A stretch of 64,000 bases of DNA. It comes from Psococerastis gibbosa. Lineage: Eukaryota; Arthropoda; Insecta; Psocodea; Psocidae. Shown here piece by piece: positions 30,527 through 39,936 of this stretch. The notes beneath the pieces are model-generated. The model saw only the letters and a list, made by a program, of their open reading frames with translations, searched no databases and had not been told where the DNA came from. The stretch spans positions 48,395,039 through 48,459,038 of the forward strand of contig OZ020487.1 of NCBI GenBank assembly GCA_963971405.1, given 5' to 3'. How positions within the stretch are numbered: position 1 is the stretch's first letter; each line of letters begins with the position of its first letter. The position numbers and the translations under genes are program-made.

Positions 30527-30624
30527 GATTTGTTGCGCAGTAGGCTTAATGAGTTTTTTAAAAACGCAGCAAATTTTCTAATGCCATCGGGGTTTAAGTG
30601 AACACCGTCGTTGTCACCAACGTC
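30517..30624 (-). pseudogene. End of CR1-like ORF1 (SGNH-esterase-like)
   Basis: Minus-strand reading GDNDGVHLNPDGIRKFAAFL and ending SWD with TAG at 30517-30519. The D-x-x-H (DGVH) followed by LNPDG matches the last catalytic block of SGNH hydrolases, known in ORF1 of CR1-group LINEs. Only about the last 35 residues remain, up to the 5' truncation point. Confidence 0.6.
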
Positions 30625-30700
30625 TTTGTCACCAGAAATCCTGGGGGGGGGGGGCCTGCGGGCTTAGCCTCCCCCCCAGGACCCCCTATTTACGCCAATG
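30625..30700. repeat. Right end of the G-rich host repeat split by the LINE
   Basis: Continues the repeat interrupted at 27466 and ends CCCCTATTTACGCCAATG. That terminus is shared with the hAT-like element at 9041-9456 and with 33979-33991. Confidence 0.6.
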
Positions 30701-31779
30701 CATGTATGTATAAACTTACAAACCTTTCTTGAAATAGGTTTGTGATGGAAATAATGCAATAGGCTCCCATGATTTAATCATTTGATTTGACTTTTTTCTC
30801 ACCCTCACACTTTTATAGGCTGATATGAAATTCCCGGCATCTCATTTCAGGTTCATCTAAGTTTTATTCATTATACAAAGCTGAAGCTACTCAAGCTAGT
30901 AAATTTTTAAAAACATGCAGAAATCTAGAATAATTTTTAGTGCGCTAGCGGCGGGAAATACACGACAGCTAAGTCGTAATAAATAACTGACAATTAACTG
31001 TCATAACTGCCATAAGATAACTATTGAGTTTCATTTGGCGCGAAAATTTTAGGCCAAAATATGGTGGACTTTCGATTGGTCCCCTGCTTCAGCATGCAAA
31101 TCATATGGAGGTGTAGGGCTCGGGGTGGAAATAGTGTTTATATTTTTTGAATTTTTGCGAAAATTTTATGAAACCGCGAGAGAATCAATGGTCATTCGAC
31201 AAAATTCTTAAAAAATAAAATAAAAACAAATTTCCCTAAAATCCCACAGAAAAACCTCAAAAATTGTTGACCCCGGAAATTTTTCGGAATAAAATTATTT
31301 CCCACGGAATTCCGAGGTAAACCACGGAATGTGGCAGCCCTGCTCTGATCTGTCTAATGCAGTGTCATGCGCATGCGCTTAGTGCCGCATCGGAGTCTTG
31401 CTGTTGTGAATATATCATCGTGTAGACGTGTGCATACACTCAATATTCACATTGAATGACACTCGCAAGGCAGGCAGTCTGGCAGACAACCAAACCAATC
31501 AAAAGCCATCTACGAGTAACTGACAAAATCATGATTCTTAGAAAAAAAGTTTTAGTTTTGAACTTTTCTTTTCTGATTTGACACTACCATATTGGCTTTA
31601 ATAATGTTTTGGAATTGGATTTGTATGCTTTTTGGGTCCAGAAATTCATTTTTCATATTTTAAAATGTCAAAATTATCACTGAGCGGGCCGCAGTGTCCA
31701 ATGGCCTCTTTTTTGATTTTCAAAACTCTGTTACATGATCTACGATTCACTTATCGGTTTGGCTTTTCATGACTTTTCC
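30701..31779. other. Intergenic, nothing coding
   Basis: AT-rich single-copy-looking sequence. GTGGCAGCCCTG at 31332-31343 recalls the ends of 26014-26272, so an old repeat end may lie here. Confidence 0.55.
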
Positions 31780-31926
31780 TAAGGTGGGGTTTCCATATAC
31801 GTCAATCGTCAATGAAAAATATGGTTTTGACGTGGTAGCAGAATTTTTAGTATGTCTTTAATGTCTGCTAAACCTTCAATTTCATTTTTCTCAGTGACGA
31901 TTGACGTATGTGGAAACCCCGCCTAA
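31780..31926. mobile_element. MITE-like inverted repeat, 147 bp
   Basis: Outer arms GGTGGGGTTTCCATATACGT and the inverted right end GGCGGGGTTTCCACATACGT, continuing through CAATCGTCA. The inside carries GACGTGGTAGCAGA and inverted TCTGCTA cores shared with 20970-21333 and 26363-26491. Confidence 0.72.
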
Positions 31927-32930
31927 GAATGTGCATATTTTAAACCCATGGAATTTTTTTTAAAATTTAGTCAGCAGTTTCTCCAGAAACCGTATTGGCA
32001 TACGTTGCCGGCCGCAGTGACCATTGGACACTTTATGGGGAATGTATTGCGTCGTTGTAGGTACATGTGCATACCTACATAACATAATCGTTGTTTCTGT
32101 AATAATATTATAATATTGTTGGCCTGCATGGAGCTACGTGTACGTAGGCTATATGAGCTAAAAAAACCTTTATTTAAAAAAATTTCTTAAAAAATAATCA
32201 AATAAATTGATGATAGCATATATTATACGTACTGTATTAGCCAATTTTGTTAAATTACAGGATTTCCTTTCTGGGTCTCATTTGTGTTATGCTTAAAAAT
32301 TTGTTAGCTTTAAAAGTCTAGAGGTATGATGGTATTCCATAATATATCCCCCAACCGCCATTTAGGTTGTAACCTACCGTACTAGCTACCATGGCCGTAG
32401 CCAAGGGGGAGGGGTTCAACCCCCCCCCCCCCCCGAAATGAAATGGCTTCATACTAGATAGAATCGGATTTTGAGAGGAAAAATAAAAACCACTATGTAA
32501 TACCCAATGAAATTTCTAACCCCCCCCCCCCCCACCCGAAAAAAAATCCTGGCTACAGCCTTGCTGGCTACAGTAGGTATGATAAGGGCAGGCTACCGTA
32601 ATTAACATAATTATTACAGTCATTACAATCATCATGCTTTACTAGACAAGTCTGGTGCCAAATAGTCTACTGCAGTACAGCATTAGGTAGTTAACGAATC
32701 CAAAGCGAAGCAAATACGGTAACGAGTAACGATTCCAGTAGTAGGTACCCTGGACCGAAATACGAACGAATGGAACGATGCGGTTTAAACAATCACGCAG
32801 GCCTGAGTCCGGTATGCGAGTGTGGTGGGTTTAGCGTCAGTACTCAAAGGAACGATACGAAAGATACGGGTTCTCATGCGGATGATGCGGATTCGATGCG
32901 AGTCCTGAAATTCTCGTTCCTTTTACACCA
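31927..32930. other. Intergenic: C/G-tract repeat fragments
   Basis: A fragment between GGCCGTAGCCAAGGGGG (32393) and AATCCTGGCTACAGCC (32557) has inverted-like ends around poly-C runs. The rest is unrecognised. Confidence 0.5.
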
Positions 32931-32967
32931 CAGAGGTGTGCCTGCAGGTCCTGCAGGCACACCTCTG
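32931..32967. repeat. Perfect 37 bp palindrome
   Basis: CAGAGGTGTGCCTGCAGG, one central T (32949), then its exact reverse complement. 18 bp arms without mismatch. Confidence 0.95.
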
Positions 32968-33106
32968 CCAGTTCTTTCCCTTCTTTCGTCGGGGTGACTC
33001 AGATGTGTGTCCCCTCTGCTCCTCCGGGACCATGGTCGCAAGTCACCTACACACCTGCTCCAGACTCAAGCATCTACCTGCTGATCTAACAAAGAGATAC
33101 TGGGAG
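32968..33106 (+). pseudogene. LINE C-terminal tail fragment, split by a hAT-like element
   Basis: Reads FFRRGDSDVCPLCSSGTMVASHLHTCSRL, the zinc-finger-like CPxCxx..H..xxC tail found after the RT/RNase H of several LINE groups, then DLTKRYWE. The reading continues across the insertion at 34703 with RRQMALLPQTGVG. The 5' part of the element is missing. Confidence 0.5.
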
Positions 33107-34694
33107 CAGCGTTTCCACTTGCGATTTATCACATTTCCCCCAGCAGCAACTTCTAATTTCCCTCTTTTCCCTCGCTCGCCCAATTCGCTAATATTCCTAT
33201 ATTTTCTAAATTTCCAAAATTTCTGGAGGGGGGGGGGGAAGTCTGCCTAGCAAATTATATGACTTTTATTTTTTAAATTTTATTGTTTTTTAATGAGTAT
33301 GAAATACGTTACATAAATTAAAATAAGTTCAGTAACACAAAAAAAAGTAAACTTTTGTTTCTGGAACGCCCAGCGACCTAGTCGTCTCATTCTACTACAT
33401 AATATGCATGACGGCCAAATTGCTGAACCTGTTTTGAATGGTGGTACCAGACGCGGCCTATACATTCATCTTTCAAGTAGGGTATAAGTGACCAATACAC
33501 ATGATATACCCTGGAGGCAGGGGGGCCCGGGGGTCTCCCCCGGAGAAAAATTTGATAATTAATAGGCCCAAATCAGTGAGGTTTTTGCGCATGTTATACC
33601 CTGGAGAAAGGGGGCCCGGGGGTCTCCCCCGGAGGAAAAAAATTATAAATAGGCCCAAATTCGTTAGGTTTTACGCGTTTTGCAAGCAGTACAGTTGAGA
33701 TTTTACCGACAAATAAACCTATCACTGCGGGGGGGGGGGGGGGGGGGGCGGTGGTCTCCCCCGGAGAAAAAGTCTGAAAAAATAGGTCTGAAGTATTGGG
33801 GTTTTAAGCTTTTTGAGTAATATTTTTTTTGTGAAAGTACTTGGTCAATGTTTATTTTTATTTTTGTTAAGTCTTTCAGGTGAAATAAGCACACCAAGAA
33901 TTAATTTCCCTTTCGTTATTGTGGATACTACGCCTTTAGCCTCCATTTGTCAGCAGAAATCCTGGGGAGCACCCCCCTATTTACGCCAATGATTTTCCCT
34001 CGCTCTTTCAAAGAGTTTTCCTAAATTGGTGTAACCTCAATACAGTAGAATCCGTTTATTAAGACTCCGTCTATATTGAACATTGACCAACCGCCTATTA
34101 TGACGAATTACGAAGATAGTTTGGTTTTCATTATATATACCTGTATTATATTTATAGTATATTGTATACTATACGTTTTGTATGACATCCATGTTTGTCA
34201 ATTCCCTTCGATGTCATTATAACCGGATTCTACTGTATATTTAAAACTCCATTTTATCTAGTGTACGCTGCAATTATTTCGGGGGGAGGACCCAAAACAC
34301 GTGCCTGTGCCTTTACCTTGTGTTGTCGGGTAGTTGTGCTGCTACAACTAGTCAAATCATCATATCATAAGCAAAGCACTGATGTACTCCTGTTTTTAAA
34401 ATTCCCACCAAGCCATCAGTCGTGGCATCAGAATTGAGAATGCATAACATTCGCGCTAAAATTTGAAACCGTTATTTATTCATATTTATCAAATTTTATG
34501 ATTTATTGTAACTTTTTCCATTTTCAGCTAGTTTATTTTAATTCCACCAGTTTTCCCTCAAATTTCCCTCAATATCTCTCTTATTTCTTCAAATTTCCCG
34601 CAAAATTCCCTTTTCCCTCCAATTTCCCTTTAGTGCAATGAATAAACCCGGATTTTCCCTAAAAAGGGAAATTTCCCTCAAAGTGGAAACGCTG
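33107..34694. mobile_element. hAT-like non-autonomous element, 1588 bp
   Basis: Ends CAGCGTTTCCACTT (33107-33120) and AAGTGGAAACGCTG (34681-34694) are exact inverted repeats. A perfect 8 bp duplication ACTGGGAG flanks them (33099-33106, 34695-34702). Interior rich in TTTCCCTC motifs, without transposase. It holds a second repeat bounded by 13 bp direct repeats TTTTCCCTCGCTC (33165-33177, 33993-34005). Confidence 0.82.
33178..33992. repeat. G-rich repeat nested in the hAT-like element
   Basis: Contains two units of the 86-95 bp minisatellite (about 33500-33690) and the segment TTTTGCAAGCAGTACAGTTG shared with 27200. It ends CCCCTATTTACGCCAATG. The flanking 13 bp direct repeat may be a target duplication, or may reflect the repetitive TTTCCCTC host. 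Confidence 0.6.
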
Positions 34695-34702
34695 ACTGGG
34701 AG

Positions 34703-34916
34703 GCTCGGCGTCAAATGGCTCTACTGCCACAGACGGGCGTTGGCTAAACTAACTATGTTCTGTGGTCCATGAGCATGCGCAGTGCAAACAAATGGTGCAA
34801 ACACAGGTGTTACGCTGACCGACTCGTTATCCATTATCCTACATTATAATCGAATGTTTTTGCAAAAATATATTTAAATTCATAAAAGAATTTTAAATAA
34901 AAAATTAAATTAGTTA
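34703..34916. other. LINE tail remainder and flank of the Gypsy element
   Basis: First bases continue the LINE tail interrupted at 33106. The rest is AT-rich with no feature seen. Confidence 0.5.
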
Positions 34917-35012
34917 TGTGGCTAGTTGAAGGACGATGCAATTGAATAGGCAGTGTAGACTTGAATTGGTTTGTATTGCAGTGCTTCGACTCAAGTTAGA
35001 GTAATTTAACAC
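34917..35012 (-). repeat. 3' LTR of CsRn1-type element, outer fragment
   Basis: The first 96 bp (plus-strand order) match 44897-44992 with three differences, all within the first 19 bp. It ends in TAATTTAACAC, the duplicated LINE target. Confidence 0.9.
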
Positions 35013-35805
35013 TTTTTTTTTTTTTTTTTTGTTTCTGCGGAAGTGGAAAACTTGCAAACCAAGCACCTGTGCCTTTACTTGCCTCCTTTCAACACTGCCA
35101 TGCTCCTGCATGAGTGAATCAGGATGGCATCCAGGTAGTGAGGGGTTAACTTAGCGTTCAACCTCGAGTAGGCCGCCAGCCGACCCTCTAAAAACCACTA
35201 CCATCTCACGTCAGGTAGGTTCCTGTAGACGCTGAAATAAAACGTTCGTTACTTAAGGGATGGGATGGGTAATTTGGGAGGAACTCGGATAGAGGTGAGA
35301 GAGTGGAGAGGATTTTAATTGTAACAGTACGGCAACTGGAAAGGCGCGGTTTGCCGTACTGGGGTTGAGTTCGAGTATGTAGCGTTAGTTAGTTTGTTCG
35401 TATGGTAAAGTAGCTGAAAAATAAAATATAAAATTAGTTGGGCCGGGGGGGGGGGGGGCCTAGATTAGCTCGGTTTAAAAATAGAAGGCAAGCCACCAGT
35501 AGTCCGTCAAGCTGCAGAGCGGTGATCTGGAGACCGGTGGTCGCGGGTCGAAGGAATTAAGTGTTTTAACAACTGTGAACGAGCATAGTATTAAAGGGGG
35601 GTTACTGAACACTGGGGCATTCTATGGTTCAGACTCTCGTGACCGGATTGCCCACGAGCATGGCGCCAAGGGGGGACTAACGATCCAGGCTGGGTGGCCA
35701 TATTTCAGGGTCCATCCGGATCTTCTCTGTAATTCCCTAGGCGAACCCGGTGGGCAAGCGGTCCCGGGAGGAACCTATGGAGAGAGAATGGAGATGGGAT
35801 TAAGA

Positions 35806-38544
35806 CTAGGCTGACCCGTCCGGGGGGACAGGGATTGGGGAGATCTTAAATTGGTTTGGGGGGTGGGGGGCTAAGTAGAGATCGCGTATTATATCGCGAG
35901 AGCTCTGGGCTGCCTTGGCATGATGGGAATCAGTCAAGGCTGTGAGAAAATCATGAAGGGGAGGTACGTCAAAGAATTGGAAGATTTGAGAATTTGGGAC
36001 GCGATAGTGGAAGTTTCCAACGCGGCGAAGCGCCGCGTTGTGGCTCCCATGTAGCGCTTTGCGGGCAGATGGCGAAAGCATGGGGTACCATACTTGGGCT
36101 GCATAGATGAGTTGGGCTCGAATGATCGCTGTGAATATAAGGGCTTTCGAGCGGAAGCTGATTAGATCATTTCTAAAGAGTGGGAAAAGTTTGGAGGTTA
36201 GCCCGCGAATGCTGGCCATTCGCAGGTTTAGGTGGGCGCGAAAGGAAAGGCGACGATCAAGTGTTACACCAAGGTATTTAACTGATTGACGCCAGGGTAG
36301 GTTTGAACTGTTTAGGGTAAGAGCTGATGGCGGGGATTTTGGGGCAGCTTTGCCGAAGGCAATGGCTTCACACTTGGACGCGTTCACCATGACCTTCCAG
36401 GTGTTACACCAGTCTGCAAGGGCGTTAAGTTGAGGTTGTAGGAATTTTTTCGCGGCGAGTTTGGGGAAGTGAGTCCCCATGTAGTAGATAGCGTCATCCG
36501 CGTATAGGCCGACTGAAAGTCCGTCCAGTACCCGGATGTCATTTATATGGATAAGGTAAAGCAGAGGTCCGAGGACGGATCCCTGTGGGACACCGGCGGC
36601 CGCCGGTGTGGGACGGGAGAAAAAGGTACCTGATTTAGTGCGAAGGGTCGTACGGAAGTATCTGTCTGATAGATAGGAATCTATCAGACGTAACACTGGT
36701 GGTGGGACCATGTGAGAGAGCTTGTAGAGTAGGCCTAGGTGCCAAACTGTGTCAAACGCGGCGCGAAAGTCAATAAGGGCGGCAATAGTGTGCATGTTTT
36801 TGTTCATATTGTCGGTAATATGAGAGCAAAAACGCATTAGTTGAAGGGTGGTAGAAAGGCCTTTCCGGAAACCGAACTGTTCGGGTCTGAGATAGGGTTC
36901 TAGCATTGGGCCTAGACGCAAGAGGAATAGGCGCTCAAAAAGTTTGGATAAAATAGGGAGTAGGGAGATGGGGCGGTAACTAGCGGGATCGGTTGGAGGT
37001 TTTTGTTGCTTTAGTATGGTGATAATGTTGGAATTTTTCCAAGCCGGGGGGAAATATTGGGTGGCTAAAATGGCGTTAAACACCATTAGTAGGTGGGTTA
37101 TAAGATTAACTGGGGCGTTTTTTATAGCTTTCCCCGAAATACCATCGGGGCCTGGGGCTTTTCTGACCTTGATTTTGCCTAGTGCTTGTGCCATTTCCAA
37201 AAGGGTAAAAGGCTGAATGGGCATGGGAGTTTGGGAGCTGAGGGCTGAGCGGACTGCTGTTGACGCCTCGCCTTCTACAGGAGAGGGCGTCGAGGGAACG
37301 GAAAACTGAGATTTAAAGTGATCGGCAAGAACTTGACAGCGAGTTTCTGGATCAAATACAAGGTTGTTATTTTGTTTTAAGGGAGATATTTGGGATTTTG
37401 TACGTAATAGGGCTTTAGTGGCGGGCCATGGCTTGGTTCCCTCAGAGGTGGCTTCAGTAATGAAGTCTTGCCACTGAGAGCTCCTGTCCTCATCTAGGAG
37501 AAGCTTACAGCGTTCTGCGGCTGCTAGGAACTCGCGTTTGTGAAGGGGGGCTTGTGTATCATGCCAGAGCTTGCGTAGCCGCCTCCGGGAACGGATAGCA
37601 GCGGCGATCTCTGGTGGGAGAGAACGAATGGTGCGGGGGCGCGACGGGACGGATGCTGCGGAAACAGCGGATTTAATTGAAGAAGAAAGGGTTTCTAGGT
37701 GCCGGTCTATGTCGGCCGAGAACATAGGGGCAACGGGAAAAGGGGGCAAGGTGTCGGATAAGATAGAGTGATAGTTACGCCAGTTTGTCCGTAACGGGCC
37801 TAAAGGCGTGGGGATGGTGTTTTGACGAGGGAAAGAGAAAAGAATGGGAAGATGATCGGATGTGAGGTCATCAAGTACTGTAATTTCAGGGTGAATGGGT
37901 ACCTCGATGGATAGGCCAAAGTCGAGGGTTTCAGAGTAAAGAATGTTTCTGCGGGATATAATGAAAGTGGGGGCGGTTGGTATATGCAGATCGATGATAC
38001 GTTCGGTGGAGTATATGTAACGGAGAAGAGAGGTACCACGACTACTGGTTTTCTGGCTGCCCAGTTCAGGGTGCTTGGAGTTCCAGTCGCCGGCAGCAAA
38101 GATCGCGGGGAAGCTCCCAAACAGAAGCTCGAGATCCTGCCTTGGGATCTGCCGGGGGCCAGGGGAGTAAATCGAGAAACAAGCAGTGGGTGTGCCGCAT
38201 ATGTTGGTGATGACACCAACACATTCGATGGACGGAATGTCAGGAAGGCTGATAGGTGCATGCGGTATATCCTTGTGGACAAGGATAGCTACACCGCCGT
38301 GGGCGTTAGGCCTATCTTTCCTGTAAACCAGATACGGGGGTAAGGAAAAGGACTTGTTTGGGGACAAACAAGTCTCTTGTAAAAAGCATATGTCCACCTT
38401 TTGCTCGGAAAGAAGGTTCCTGAGTTCAGTGGTCCTGGGCTTGAGACTTCGGGTGTTAAACGAGAGAAAGTTTACTGCCATAAGGCAACTAGGGTCGGGA
38501 TGTGGGCCATTACGGCGGAGATAAGCGAGGGCGTGTCCTTGCAT
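35806..38544 (-). CDS. Jockey-type ORF2: endonuclease and reverse transcriptase
   Basis: Nicks target DNA and copies the element RNA into it. 912 residues, ATG at 38542-38544, uninterrupted to TAG at 35806. Endonuclease: VNFLSFNTRSLKPRTTELRN, FLQETCLS (catalytic Glu), GGVAILV, AAGDWNSKHP, LTSDHLPILF; the usual LDI reads LDF. RT: ASYRPISLLPILSKLFERL, EQFGFRKGLSTTLQL, ALIDFRAAFDTVWH, AAGVPQGSVLGPLLYLIHIND, catalytic YADD at 681-684, and VKYLGVTLDRRLSFRAHL. There is no RNase H, as usual for Jockey. All motifs present, so the protein could be active. Confidence 0.9.
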   Translation of the reverse strand: MQGHALAYLRRNGPHPDPSCLMAVNFLSFNTRSLKPRTTELRNLLSEQKVDICFLQETCLSPNKSFSLPPYLVYRKDRPNAHGGVAILVHKDIPHAPISLPDIPSIECVGVITNICGTPTACFSIYSPGPRQIPRQDLELLFGSFPAIFAAGDWNSKHPELGSQKTSSRGTSLLRYIYSTERIIDLHIPTAPTFIISRRNILYSETLDFGLSIEVPIHPEITVLDDLTSDHLPILFSFPRQNTIPTPLGPLRTNWRNYHSILSDTLPPFPVAPMFSADIDRHLETLSSSIKSAVSAASVPSRPRTIRSLPPEIAAAIRSRRRLRKLWHDTQAPLHKREFLAAAERCKLLLDEDRSSQWQDFITEATSEGTKPWPATKALLRTKSQISPLKQNNNLVFDPETRCQVLADHFKSQFSVPSTPSPVEGEASTAVRSALSSQTPMPIQPFTLLEMAQALGKIKVRKAPGPDGISGKAIKNAPVNLITHLLMVFNAILATQYFPPAWKNSNIITILKQQKPPTDPASYRPISLLPILSKLFERLFLLRLGPMLEPYLRPEQFGFRKGLSTTLQLMRFCSHITDNMNKNMHTIAALIDFRAAFDTVWHLGLLYKLSHMVPPPVLRLIDSYLSDRYFRTTLRTKSGTFFSRPTPAAAGVPQGSVLGPLLYLIHINDIRVLDGLSVGLYADDAIYYMGTHFPKLAAKKFLQPQLNALADWCNTWKVMVNASKCEAIAFGKAAPKSPPSALTLNSSNLPWRQSVKYLGVTLDRRLSFRAHLNLRMASIRGLTSKLFPLFRNDLISFRSKALIFTAIIRAQLIYAAQVWYPMLSPSARKALHGSHNAALRRVGNFHYRVPNSQIFQFFDVPPLHDFLTALTDSHHAKAAQSSRDIIRDLYLAPHPPNQFKISPIPVPPDGSA

Positions 38545-38667
38545 TTACAGAGGGCTGAGAAGAGTTGGCCTATCCAGGCAATAAATTGCGGGGAGGACAA
38601 GAGTTTAATGAGAAATGGGACGTCTTGGGTAACGGGAGAGTTTGATAGTAACGGGGGATTGAATGGT

Positions 38668-39936
38668 CTATGCTTGAGTGGGGGGGGGGGGAGAGGTGTG
38701 AGCTTTTGGTAGATCGGGAGGAGAATGTGAATATTGGGGTTTGAGTTTAAAAGATTTGGTTGGGTTTCTTTTGATGGGCTTAGTTGGTTTGACTTTGGGG
38801 GAATTAGTCGGTTTTTCCGCGGGCGGGTTAGTCGGTTTTTCAACCGCGGGAGTAGGAGTCTCTGGGGAGACCTGAACAGCGGGAGCTGAGCCTAAGGTCT
38901 GGGGGGAGGGTGAGATTTTAGGCTGAAAGGAGAGGGGGGGTTGCCAAGGGTTAATTTGCGGGGGAGGGGCAGGGACGTAGTTGGGCTTCGCTGGTTTGGA
39001 CTGCGGAGGTTTGATAGTGATAGAGGATAGTCGGGCCTTAAGGACGGGACATCCGCTGTGGTTAGCAGCGTGCTTCCCCTGACAGTTGGGACAAAGAAGA
39101 AGGTCCTTAGGGATGTGTTTGCCACCCGGGCAGAGGGCGGCGCGGTGGTTCCCGCTGCATTTAATGCAGACGGCGGGTCTGAAACAATTTACGGAGCTAT
39201 GGCCGAAAAGTTGGCAATTATAGCATTGCTGGATGGTATTTGAAGGTTTAAAGGGGACAATCGTAACGTCCAACATGAGAAGGACGGTGATGTTGTATAC
39301 GGTTTTAGAGGTCGGAGTATTTTTAATTTTGGCGAGAAATAGGGATTTTTCTTGTTTCCTCTTATCCGTGAGGTTAGTCACGGCGGAGGTCTGAAAACCT
39401 AGGGCTGAGAGGGCGGACTTGATGTCGTCTAGTTGGGTGGTGTAATGGAGACCTCTAATGAGGATCTTGATTTCGCGGTCGGAGTCGGGAGTAAAAGTGT
39501 GGAAGGGAATGTTGAAGTCTCCGAGAAGAGCGCGAGCTTTCCTGTAGACTTCTGGGTCTTTGGTCTGAATCACGTAGTTATTTGTTCGGAGGCGGATATG
39601 GCTGTCAGTCTGCGCGAAGATGGCCTGAATTTTTGGGGCGATGGAGTTCCACTGCTTGGGGACAGGGAAAACCAACGGCGGAAGACGGGAGTTTCTTGGG
39701 TTTAAAGGTTTGGCGGTAGCTGGGGAGGACCCCGTTGGCGTTGAGGTAGAGGGCGAAGAAGGTCGAGGTCGCTTCTTGCTGACGGTAGTGAAATCGTCGT
39801 CGAGAACAGAGGAAAGAGAGGTTGAGGCGTCGCCAGTAGAGACTGGACGGGTGTCCATAGCCTCCTGGGACGGATCGGGGCTTAGTGGCGAGTCAGGAAT
39901 CATAGACATAGCAGGATGCTTACCTACTCTCTGCAA
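38668..39936 (-). CDS. Jockey-type ORF1 (Gag-like), frameshifted near its end
   Basis: RNA-binding protein of the element; ATG probably at 39907-39909. Pro/Ser-rich start, then the region preceding the zinc knuckles (IKILIRGLHYTTQLDDIK, the PRE_C2HC domain). Three knuckles follow: CYNCQLFGHSSVNC, CIKCSGNHRAALC and CPNCQGKHAANHSGC. A Pro/Lys-rich linker ends the ORF at TAA/TAG 38668. The alternative frame just downstream of a 12-base C run (38680-38691, G on plus) encodes a plausible C-terminal domain to 38472 (FLIKLLSSPQFIAWIGQLFS). The native ORF1 therefore probably ended there, overlapping ORF2. Confidence 0.8.
   Translation of the reverse strand: MQRVGKHPAMSMIPDSPLSPDPSQEAMDTRPVSTGDASTSLSSVLDDDFTTVSKKRPRPSSPSTSTPTGSSPATAKPLNPRNSRLPPLVFPVPKQWNSIAPKIQAIFAQTDSHIRLRTNNYVIQTKDPEVYRKARALLGDFNIPFHTFTPDSDREIKILIRGLHYTTQLDDIKSALSALGFQTSAVTNLTDKRKQEKSLFLAKIKNTPTSKTVYNITVLLMLDVTIVPFKPSNTIQQCYNCQLFGHSSVNCFRPAVCIKCSGNHRAALCPGGKHIPKDLLLCPNCQGKHAANHSGCPVLKARLSSITIKPPQSKPAKPNYVPAPPPQINPWQPPLSFQPKISPSPQTLGSAPAVQVSPETPTPAVEKPTNPPAEKPTNSPKVKPTKPIKRNPTKSFKLKPQYSHSPPDLPKAHTSPPPPTQA

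Larger units (their letters stand above)
27467..30624 (-). mobile_element. CR1-like LINE, 5' truncated, inserted in a G-rich repeat
   Basis: On the minus strand it carries the end of ORF1 (30624-30517) and an ORF2 with endonuclease and RT (30526-27722). A 3' UTR with short tandem repeats follows, and the tail is three ATTCTG-like units at 27467-27484. The flanks belong to one repeat. At 33940-33960 the same repeat is continuous (CCTCCATTTGTCAGCAGAAA), whereas here CCTCCAT (27460-27466) and TTGTCACCAGAAATCC (30625) are separated by the LINE. An (ATTCTG)n tail and an esterase-type ORF1 are hallmarks of CR1-group elements. Confidence 0.8.
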
